NCBI GenBank assembly: GCA_039186435.1
Contig: JBCDAA010000451.1
Location: forward strand, 1 to 6,940
Direction: 5' to 3'
Source: JALVDI01 sp039186435
GTDB lineage: Bacteria; Myxococcota_A; Polyangia; Polyangiales; Houyiibacteriaceae
Length of the DNA stretch: 6,940 nt
Shown piece by piece: positions 1 through 5,012 of this stretch. Positions within the stretch are counted from its first letter, which is position 1. The number at the start of each line of letters is the position of its first letter. Below the pieces are notes generated by a model, which did not search any database, had not been told where the DNA came from, and was given only the letters and a program-made list of their open reading frames with translations. The translations under genes were made by a program, and so were the position numbers.

Positions 1-243
1 ACCTATTGGGGTCAGCGCGGAACGATTCCGGTGCAGTTTGCGGGCGATGTGGTGGCGTCCGTAGGGGGTCAGCAGCCCGTTCAGGTGCAGCCCGCGCAAC
101 CGGTTCAGGCGCAGCCCGCGCAGCCCGTGCAGCAGCAACCGACCTCACCGCCGGGCTACGGCTACCCGACCGAAGGGCAGCCTGCGGAGAACGGTTACCC
201 GGCGGGCGGTCAGACCGACGCGAACGGCTATCCGGTTCAGTAG
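1..243 (+). CDS. C-terminal fragment of an unrecognised protein with a Gln/Pro- and Gly/Tyr-rich repeat tail
   Basis: The frame is open from base 1 and stops at the TAG at 241-243, so this is the last 80 residues of a gene that begins before the window. The first 23 residues (TYWGQRGTIPVQF, then GDVVASVGG) look like the end of a folded domain. The rest is low complexity: three octapeptides of the form QPVQxQPA (residues 25-48), then two 11-residue units built on NGYP..GQ (residues 53-74) and a partial third unit (75-80). Such tails are usually disordered, and in secreted or envelope proteins they can act as linkers or surface-exposed ends. I do not recognise the family and assign no function. 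The reading frame is supported by the repeats keeping phase in protein space while drifting at codon third positions. The stop is immediately followed by the stop of the convergent acyltransferase gene. Confidence 0.75.
   Translation, partial: TYWGQRGTIPVQFAGDVVASVGGQQPVQVQPAQPVQAQPAQPVQQQPTSPPGYGYPTEGQPAENGYPAGGQTDANGYPVQ
73..144 (+). repeat. Three in-frame 24-bp repeats encoding QPVQ(V/A/Q)QP(A/T)
   Basis: Bases 73-96, 97-120 and 121-144 encode QPVQVQPA, QPVQAQPA and QPVQQQPT. The copies differ mainly at synonymous positions (cag/caa, ccc/ccg, gtt/gtg) and at the fifth residue, so the peptide is better conserved than the DNA. This suggests the repeat is old and kept at protein level. Confidence 0.8.
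157..240 (+). repeat. Imperfect 33-bp repeats encoding the x-G-Y-P-x-x-G-Q motif at the extreme C-terminus
   Basis: Bases 157-189 (YGYPTEGQPAE), 190-222 (NGYPAGGQTDA) and the partial unit 223-240 (NGYPVQ) form about 2.5 copies of an 11-residue unit ending the protein. It is a second repeat family, distinct from the Gln/Pro octapeptides just before it. Confidence 0.65.
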
Positions 244-1185
244 CTATTTGAAGAGGCCATCGCGCTCGTCGAGGCCTCGCTTGATCATGCTCTGAATCGT
301 CGCTTTGACGACCCAAACCTTCTCTTCGACCACCGCGTCGTCGTCGTCGGGATCACCTTCGAAGAAGAGCGGTTCGCCAAAGTAGATTCGGTAGCGCACT
401 GGAAGCGGCGCGAGCAGTCCGAGCATGAACTGCGGCACGATCGGAAACGAGGGCATGCCGAGAACGCGAGCCAGCCCTTTCAGGTCGGCGACGTTGATGT
501 ACTGCTCTTCCGCACCGACGACCGCCACGGGCACGATCGGAGTTCGGGTCTCGAGAGCGAGGCGCATGAATCCGAGCCCAAAGTCGACGAGCTGGTAGCG
601 CCGGTCGAAGGTCTTCGAAATCCCGCGCGTCCCCTCGGGAAAGACGATGAGCGATTCCCCCTGCTGCAGCAGTCGGCGCGCGTTTTCCGGCGTGCCGACG
701 ACCTGGCCAAGGCGCGGAAAGAGCACCGAGACGAAGGGAAGCTCCGCGGTCCATCGTTCGACCATGCTTCGCGGAAAGCGCGGCGGGTCCGCGTCCATCA
801 GCATCGCCGTGCCGATCATCATCCCATCGATCGGAACCTGCCCGGAGTGGTTCGCCACCACGAGTACGCGCCCCGAGCTCGGCACCCGCTCGATGTCGTG
901 AACGATCGAGCGAAAATAGCGCCGGTGAAGCATCGCGGCCATCGCCAGCGCATAGCGGCTCGCTTCCGGATCAAACCCGAAGGGGTCATGCCCGACTTCG
1001 TTGGGGTGCACACGGATCCGCGCGATCTTCGCGTCGAGATCTTCGCCGAGGAGGTCCTCCGCGAAGCGAACAAAACGGTCCCCCGCGCGGCGCATCCAGG
1101 AGGGAGCCGGCGGGACACTTCCGTCGCCGCGCCGCCGCCGCCCCCATCCAGAGAGCGGAACGATCGTATTTTTTCTTCGCGCCAT
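244..1185 (-). CDS. 1-acyl-glycerol-phosphate / MGAT-like acyltransferase (PlsC superfamily)
   Basis: A 313-residue protein that probably transfers an acyl chain from acyl-CoA or acyl-ACP to a lysophospholipid or other glycerolipid at the inner membrane. The seen motifs follow the LPLAT order: NHSGQVPID (residues 112-120) with catalytic-type His113 and Asp120, GTPENARRLL (164-173), FPEGTRG (182-188), and PIVPVAVVGAEEQY (216-229). The His-to-Asp spacing is HX6D rather than the HX4D of classical PlsC, and with the VGAEE block this resembles the MGAT/TMEM68-like branch. Substrate is therefore uncertain. The first ~60 residues are basic then acidic, with no clear transmembrane helix. A PDDDD run lies at 279-283. 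The frame stays open to 1530, but the ATG at 1183-1185 is chosen because it follows the OMP stop by two bases (TGA-AG-ATG), indicating an operon with translational coupling, and because the longer frame is the antisense of the OMP gene. Confidence 0.9.
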   Translation of the reverse strand: MARRKNTIVPLSGWGRRRRGDGSVPPAPSWMRRAGDRFVRFAEDLLGEDLDAKIARIRVHPNEVGHDPFGFDPEASRYALAMAAMLHRRYFRSIVHDIERVPSSGRVLVVANHSGQVPIDGMMIGTAMLMDADPPRFPRSMVERWTAELPFVSVLFPRLGQVVGTPENARRLLQQGESLIVFPEGTRGISKTFDRRYQLVDFGLGFMRLALETRTPIVPVAVVGAEEQYINVADLKGLARVLGMPSFPIVPQFMLGLLAPLPVRYRIYFGEPLFFEGDPDDDDAVVEEKVWVVKATIQSMIKRGLDERDGLFK

Positions 1186-1187
1186 CT

Positions 1188-2180
1188 TCAGTACTGAACG
1201 CCGGCGCTCAGCGTGATGTTGAACTGGCGCGCGGTCCCGCTGGGCACGTCGCCATCCGAGGTAGGGGCTTGAAGATCCCAGTGGGCAGTCGCGCCAATTT
1301 GAAGGAGCTGATAGCGCACCGTGAATCCGAGCACGAGGCGAGGCCGAAAGACACGGAGTCGCGGAAACTCGGTTTCGTTGTCGTAGTCGAGGGACGACCC
1401 GGTGCAGGCCGGTGTCGGAAGGGTCCAGGGAGGGTCTTCTTCGCGCGATCGGTCGACGCGATTTTCGCACTCGGCCCACTGGTCCCGGCCCGGCGTGAGG
1501 TCGACGCTCTCCGAGTCCGCCGCGATCCACATGAACTGCGCCCCGAGCACAGGGGTGAGGACGACCGTACGTCCAAGCACGAGCGGCTTCGAGAGGATCA
1601 CGTCGAGCGAGGGAACGATGAGGTTGAACTCATCGGCACCGGAGAGCGTCTGGACCGAGCCACGAATCGCGATGTCCGGAATCCACGCGGCAAGCCCCTC
1701 GCGAAAGCCCTCCATGAGGGCGATTTTGACCGAGCCTCCCCACGTCCAATACGACGTGTTGAAGATGCGGCCGGCGGAGAGGCCAAGCTCGATCCCGTAG
1801 GGGAGCCCTTTTCGAAGATGCAGTCGCGTGTGGGTCATCACGCCGTCGACGAAGCGGTTCTCCGTCGTGCTCATCGAGTCGCCTTCGGTGCCGCGGCGCC
1901 AGTAGTCGGCGTCCTCGTCGATCCCGACGATCGACGTCTCCACCCCGAGGTAGAAATGCCGCAGTCCGGTCGTTCGTGCGCCGTTGATCACCGGCGGCGC
2001 GAGCACGAAGCCGAGCTGTGTCATCAAGCTTCGGTACGCATCGTCGTCTCGCGCGAACACCCCGTCGCCATCGTCGTCGTTGCCAAGGCGCGCGAGGGAG
2101 ACGTCCATGTCTTGCGCGAACGCGGGTGCCGCCGACGAGAACGCCAGCAGCACGAGAGCGAAGCGCGCTCGACAAAGCAT
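1188..2180 (-). CDS. Predicted outer-membrane beta-barrel protein with signal peptide
   Basis: A 330-residue protein with a clear Sec signal peptide: Arg residues at 4 and 6, a hydrophobic core at residues 7-15, and a probable cleavage APAFA|QD after residue 22. The body has many alternating hydrophobic/polar stretches typical of beta strands (HFYLGVETSIVGI at 75-87, IELGLSAGRIF at 130-140, RLVLGFTVRYQLLQIGATAHW at 281-301) and ends in FNITLSAGVQY, an amphipathic last strand with a terminal aromatic as used for BAM-dependent insertion. A short acidic NDDDGDGVFARDDDAY stretch (34-49) just after the signal resembles a thrombospondin type-3 calcium loop. Two cysteines (238, 259) flank a charged, likely extracellular loop and could form a disulfide. 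It is the first gene of an operon with the downstream acyltransferase. I do not recognise a specific family. Pore, structural or lipid-related roles are all possible. Confidence 0.85.
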   Translation of the reverse strand: MLCRARFALVLLAFSSAAPAFAQDMDVSLARLGNDDDGDGVFARDDDAYRSLMTQLGFVLAPPVINGARTTGLRHFYLGVETSIVGIDEDADYWRRGTEGDSMSTTENRFVDGVMTHTRLHLRKGLPYGIELGLSAGRIFNTSYWTWGGSVKIALMEGFREGLAAWIPDIAIRGSVQTLSGADEFNLIVPSLDVILSKPLVLGRTVVLTPVLGAQFMWIAADSESVDLTPGRDQWAECENRVDRSREEDPPWTLPTPACTGSSLDYDNETEFPRLRVFRPRLVLGFTVRYQLLQIGATAHWDLQAPTSDGDVPSGTARQFNITLSAGVQY

Positions 2181-2186
2181 GCCCCG

Positions 2187-2216
2187 ACGCTAGCGAGCTA
2201 CGGGATCTGCCGTCAA
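2187..2216 (-). promoter_or_regulatory. Candidate sigma70-like promoter for the OMP-acyltransferase operon
   Basis: Within the 45-bp divergent gap, the minus strand reads TTGACG (2216-2211), an 18-bp spacer, then TAGCGT (2192-2187). The -35 matches five of six consensus bases. The -10 matches only three, though these are the three most conserved positions. Start of transcription would fall at or within a base or two of the OMP ATG (2180), giving a leaderless or nearly leaderless mRNA. That fits the lack of a well-spaced Shine-Dalgarno before this ATG. The call rests on sequence match alone. Confidence 0.3.
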
Positions 2217-2225
2217 GCTCGCCTC

Positions 2226-2756
2226 ATGCCGCGAGGACCCAAGCTGCGCGCGAAGGCGCTGGCGAAGAAGCTCCGAATCGTCCTGATCGAGCCGGAAATT
2301 CCCCCCAATACAGGGGCGATCGCCCGGACGGCCGCGGCCACTCAGTCTGCGCTGCACTTGGTTGGCAAACTCGGGTTTCGCATCGATGAGCAGTCCGTTC
2401 GGCGCGCCGGGCTCGACTACTGGCCCCTCGTCGATCTCCATACGCATCCTGACCTCGACGACTTTTGTGAAAAGCACCCCGAGGCGCGCCTTCACCTCTT
2501 CAGCGGGAGCGGCGTCCGGAGCTATCTGGAGATGGACGTCGCGCCGGGGGACGCGCTCGTGTTCGGAAAGGAATCCGTCGGTCTCGACACGTCTCTTCTG
2601 GAAGCGCATCCGGACCGAGTTTGGGCGATTCCAACCCTCGGCCCGGTGCGCAGTTTGAACCTCTCAAACGCGGCGGCCGTGGTGACTTTCGAGGCGCTTC
2701 GGCGACTTGGTGCGCTTGAGAATCCGTTTCTTGCGGACGACGCGATCGGGCGATAG
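2226..2756 (+). CDS. trmL: tRNA (cytidine(34)-2'-O)-methyltransferase, SPOUT family
   Basis: A 176-residue SPOUT (SpoU/TrmD) RNA methyltransferase. The E. coli enzyme 2'-O-methylates the wobble base (C34 or modified U34) of the two tRNA-Leu isoacceptors that read UUR-type codons, using S-adenosylmethionine bound in a trefoil knot. All three hallmark motifs are present: IEPEIPPNTGAIAR (residues 21-34), LVFGKESVGLD (111-121) and SLNLSNAAAVVTFEA (143-157). RRAGLDYW (59-66) also matches TrmL rather than longer SpoU relatives such as TrmH or RlmB. The enzyme is about 20 residues longer than E. coli TrmL, mostly through a basic N-terminus (MPRGPKLRAKALAKK) that could contact RNA. The ATG at 2226 is the only plausible start: no upstream start codon is nearby and the frame further left is antisense to the OMP gene. 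No clear Shine-Dalgarno precedes it. It is a single gene, divergent from the OMP operon and convergent with ald. Confidence 0.93.
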   Translation: MPRGPKLRAKALAKKLRIVLIEPEIPPNTGAIARTAAATQSALHLVGKLGFRIDEQSVRRAGLDYWPLVDLHTHPDLDDFCEKHPEARLHLFSGSGVRSYLEMDVAPGDALVFGKESVGLDTSLLEAHPDRVWAIPTLGPVRSLNLSNAAAVVTFEALRRLGALENPFLADDAIGR

Positions 2757-2768
2757 CGGCGATAGCGG
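2751..2768 (+). repeat. Perfect tandem 9-bp duplication across the trmL stop codon
   Basis: CGATAGCGG occurs twice back to back (2751-2759 and 2760-2768). The first copy carries the trmL TAG (2754-2756). The duplication places a second in-frame TAG at 2763-2765, giving a fail-safe tandem stop. It looks like a slippage duplication. Confidence 0.7.
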
Positions 2769-2770
2769 CC

Positions 2771-2796
2771 GGGCTAGGTTGTTCGTCGCTTAGCCC
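2771..2796. repeat. Short inverted repeat in the trmL/ald convergent gap, weak terminator candidate
   Basis: GGGCTA (2771-2776) and TAGCCC (2791-2796) form a perfect 6-bp stem with a 14-base loop. The right arm includes the ald stop codon. It lies in the 33-bp gap between two converging genes, where a bidirectional terminator would be expected. There is no T-tract on either strand and the stem is short, so it is at best a weak intrinsic terminator. Confidence 0.25.
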
Positions 2797-3899
2797 AGGA
2801 CCTGGGCGAGCGGCGTGTACGCGACACCCGTGTCCTGAGCGACGGCTTCGTACGTGCACGCGCCATCCCAGCAGTTCACGCCCTTGGCGAATCCTTCGTC
2901 GCTCCGTACGTAGCCAACGAGGTCGCGGGCGATTCGCCGCGCGTAGCTCAGGGTCACGTTGGTGAGTGCAAAGGTGCTCGTCTGTGCGACCGCCCCGGGC
3001 ATGTTCGCGACGCAGTAGTGCACCACTCCGTCGATGACGAAGGTCGGGTTGTCGTGCGTGGTCGGTCGGCAGGTCTCGATGCAGCCACCTTGGTCGACCG
3101 CCACATCGACAATCACGGATCCGTCGGCGATCGACGAAAGCATGTCGCGCGTGATCAGCTTCGGCGCGCGGGCGCCGGCGACGAGGACCGCACCGATGAT
3201 GAGGTCCGCCCACTGAATGGCTTCGGCGATGTTGTGGGGGTTCGAGTAGAGCGTCTCGATCGAGCCCTGAAAGACATCCTCAAGGTAGGCCATGCGTTCG
3301 TGGTCGAGCTCGAGCACGGTGACCTGTGCGCCCATTCCGACGGCGATCGTCGCCGCGTTGGATCCGACGATTCCCCCACCGAGAATCGCAACGCGACCGC
3401 GGCGTGTTCCCGGGACGCCGCCAAGGAGAATGCCCTTGCCGCCGTTCTCCTTCTCCAGCGAGCTTGCGCCAACCTGCACCGACATGCGGCCGGCGACTTC
3501 GCTCATCGGTCGGAGAAGCGGAAGTCCTCCGTCGGCGCCTTCGATCGTTTCGTAGGCGATCGCGCGGACCTTTTTCTTCATGAGCTCCTTCGTGAGCACC
3601 GGCAGCGGCGCGAGATGGAGGTAGGTGAAGAGAATCAGTCCCTCCCGAAAGAACTCGTACTCGGCCTCGAGGGGTTCTTTGACCTTCATCACCATGTCCG
3701 CGGCCCATGCATCTGCGGCCGTAGGGACGATGGTCGCGCCGGCGGCCTCGAAGTCCGCGTCCGGGATGCCGGAACCGACCCCGGCGCCTTTCTGGATGTG
3801 AACCTGGTGGCCGTCGCGAACGAGCACGCTGACGCCGCCCGGGTTGATACCCACGCGATTTTCTTTGGGTTTGATCTCCGTCGGAACTCCGATGATCAC
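2790..3899 (-). CDS. ald: Alanine dehydrogenase
   Basis: A 369-residue enzyme, close to the usual ~371, that catalyses the reversible NAD-dependent oxidative deamination of L-alanine to pyruvate and ammonium in the cytoplasm. The N-terminal substrate domain begins IIGVPTEIKPKENRVG. Conserved residues are at the expected places: Arg15, Lys74 (KVKEP), His95 (YLHLAP) and Asp269 (VDVAVDQGG). The NAD-binding Rossmann loop GGGIVGS spans 174-180, preceded by the family-typical GGKGILLGGVPGT (153-165). The C-terminal VANMPGAVAQTST (297-309) is also diagnostic. The GTG at 3899-3897 is chosen because it has an ideal GGAGG five bases upstream (3909-3905) and gives the family N-terminus. The frame continues open to 4739, but only as antisense of the lipoprotein gene. 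It is monocistronic in appearance. A hairpin in the leader could mask the ribosome-binding site. Confidence 0.97.
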   Translation of the reverse strand: MIIGVPTEIKPKENRVGINPGGVSVLVRDGHQVHIQKGAGVGSGIPDADFEAAGATIVPTAADAWAADMVMKVKEPLEAEYEFFREGLILFTYLHLAPLPVLTKELMKKKVRAIAYETIEGADGGLPLLRPMSEVAGRMSVQVGASSLEKENGGKGILLGGVPGTRRGRVAILGGGIVGSNAATIAVGMGAQVTVLELDHERMAYLEDVFQGSIETLYSNPHNIAEAIQWADLIIGAVLVAGARAPKLITRDMLSSIADGSVIVDVAVDQGGCIETCRPTTHDNPTFVIDGVVHYCVANMPGAVAQTSTFALTNVTLSYARRIARDLVGYVRSDEGFAKGVNCWDGACTYEAVAQDTGVAYTPLAQVLG

Positions 3900-3904
3900 A
3901 GGCG

Positions 3905-3941
3905 CCTCCAAGCGCGGCGACGGTAGCTCTTTGCTGGGAGG
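3905..3941 (-). promoter_or_regulatory. ald ribosome-binding site with a possible sequestering hairpin
   Basis: The ald Shine-Dalgarno GGAGG sits at 3909-3905. In the predicted ald mRNA, CCUCCCAGC (3941-3933) can pair with GCUUGGAGG (3913-3905) with one mismatch in nine, across a 19-nt loop, covering the whole Shine-Dalgarno. The ribosome-binding site itself is solid. The hairpin as a regulator is inference and requires transcription to begin upstream of 3941. AGGCGCCT (3900-3907), a perfect palindrome, overlaps the same site. Confidence 0.4.
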
Positions 3942-3986
3942 AACACCCGTGAGTTTCCGCGCGTTGATGGTGCTATAGGGGAGACG

Positions 3987-5012
3987 ATGCGAATGCGGGT
4001 CGCAACCATAGCGATAGGGCTCCTCCTGAGCTGCGATCAGGGCGGGCTGGATCCTCGCCTTGCGGACCAGCTTCAGCGGCGCGGCACGGTGGCCGTTCTC
4101 GGCAGCCTCGACGCGCTCCCGCCTCTCGAGGGCACGACCTGGGTGCCGGAGGACCGCCTCGGTACCGACCTTTCCCACGCGGATTCGAAGACGCTCCTGG
4201 ATTCCATGGAGAGCGCCGGTGTCGATGCCCTGCTCGTCGAGGCTGGCTCCCGCGTCGAGGCAGAGGATGTGCCCCTCCGGCAACGATTGGCGGCCTATCA
4301 GCCTGTGAACGGGCTTCAGGCGATCTATCTGGCGCCGAGTCACGCGCTCTACACGCGCGCGGTGAGCGCGGATCTCGGTCGCAGTGCGGAGGTCCTTCCG
4401 CGGATTGCCCGGACGATTCTCGAAGGGCAGACGCCGCCTCGCATCAGCCGTTTTCCAGAACCGCTTCGGCGCATTCGCAACGTCGAGGTGATGGTGCTTT
4501 TGCGCGATCGAGGTCGGGCGCGGCTGTGGCGCTCGGCCCGCGGAAGTTCCGTGGCACGAGCGCTGGTCACCGCGACCGTGGTTGCGCGCCAGCGCTGGGA
4601 GGAACGCGAGAGCGCCCTCGGTGGACCGCTCGACGTTCGGCTTCCCTTTCTCGACGTCGAGGTCTCGCTCCTCGAGGAAGACGGCACCCTCGGTGCGACT
4701 TCTCCCTCCTTTGTCGAGCGTGTGTTTTACGACGGGCACGGCGTTGCTTACGAGCGGCCGGGCGCGTGGCGCTACCAGCTCCCGGACGCCACCGAACGCG
4801 AGGGAGAGGGGTCTGCGGTGCGTGCCTACGAGGCCCTCTTTTCCGATAACGCTCTTCCGGCGGACAGCTTTCGCCGTCCCGATCTTCGCTTCTACCGGCT
4901 CGTCGCGACCGACCTCGGAGCGTCGCCGGCCCCGGCGCTTCGGGAGTCCGACGACGGACTCGGCGCAGACTCGCTATTCGACGCGGTCGACGGTGATCCG
5001 GCCGGTTCGTAG
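3987..5012 (+). CDS. Predicted lipoprotein of unknown function
   Basis: A 341-residue protein not recognised as a named family. The N-terminus MRMRVATIAIGLLLSCDQ has two Arg residues, a hydrophobic core and a lipobox-like LLSC with Cys16 as the predicted acylated residue. The signal peptide is short. Asp follows the Cys, which in E. coli keeps lipoproteins in the inner membrane, though the rule may differ here. Residues 30-125 contain alternating hydrophobic strands (TVAVLGSLDALPPL, GVDALLVEAGSRV). Residues 165-310 contain NVEVMVLLRDRGRARL, a helix-like SSVARALVTATVVARQRW, DVEVSLLEEDGTL and RFYRLVATDLG, an order faintly similar to AMMECR1 domains. The last ~30 residues are acidic and low complexity. 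The ATG at 3987 has AGGGGAGA (3977-3984) just upstream, and a second in-frame ATG at 3993 is possible. It is divergent from ald (87-bp gap), and its 3' end overlaps the kinase gene antisense by 121 bp. Confidence 0.8.
   Translation: MRMRVATIAIGLLLSCDQGGLDPRLADQLQRRGTVAVLGSLDALPPLEGTTWVPEDRLGTDLSHADSKTLLDSMESAGVDALLVEAGSRVEAEDVPLRQRLAAYQPVNGLQAIYLAPSHALYTRAVSADLGRSAEVLPRIARTILEGQTPPRISRFPEPLRRIRNVEVMVLLRDRGRARLWRSARGSSVARALVTATVVARQRWEERESALGGPLDVRLPFLDVEVSLLEEDGTLGATSPSFVERVFYDGHGVAYERPGAWRYQLPDATEREGEGSAVRAYEALFSDNALPADSFRRPDLRFYRLVATDLGASPAPALRESDDGLGADSLFDAVDGDPAGS

Noticed and set aside
332..351. Run of gtcgtcgtc trinucleotides
   Set aside because: It simply encodes the Asp run (PDDDD) of the acyltransferase. 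It is too short to be called a functional repeat.
1186..1530. 115-residue N-terminal extension of the acyltransferase
   Set aside because: It is antisense-phase to nothing useful and overlaps the OMP gene in another frame of the same strand. The ATG at 1185 fits operon coupling.
1269..2225. Long upstream extension of the trmL frame (open from 1269)
   Set aside because: It is antisense to the OMP gene, which has a signal peptide and a proper C-terminal strand. The translated extension is Arg/Glu-rich with no domain, and TrmL homology begins only after 2226.
2763..2776. TAGC-GGCCGG-GCTA mini-hairpin after trmL
   Set aside because: The 4-bp stem is too short and has no T-tract. It is partly produced by the 9-bp tandem duplication.
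3018..3926. 302-residue + strand frame opposite ald
   Set aside because: It is a shadow of a confidently identified enzyme, with no recognisable motif and no good ribosome-binding site.
3972..3977. TATAGC on the minus strand as an ald -10 box
   Set aside because: No acceptable -35 is found at 16-19 bp. The nearest, TTGCGA, is 22 bp away. The position is compatible with an ald start but not supported well enough to annotate.
3900..4739. 280-residue N-terminal extension of alanine dehydrogenase
   Set aside because: It is antisense to the lipoprotein gene, lies outside the family's normal length, and is replaced by a GTG with an ideal GGAGG at 3899.
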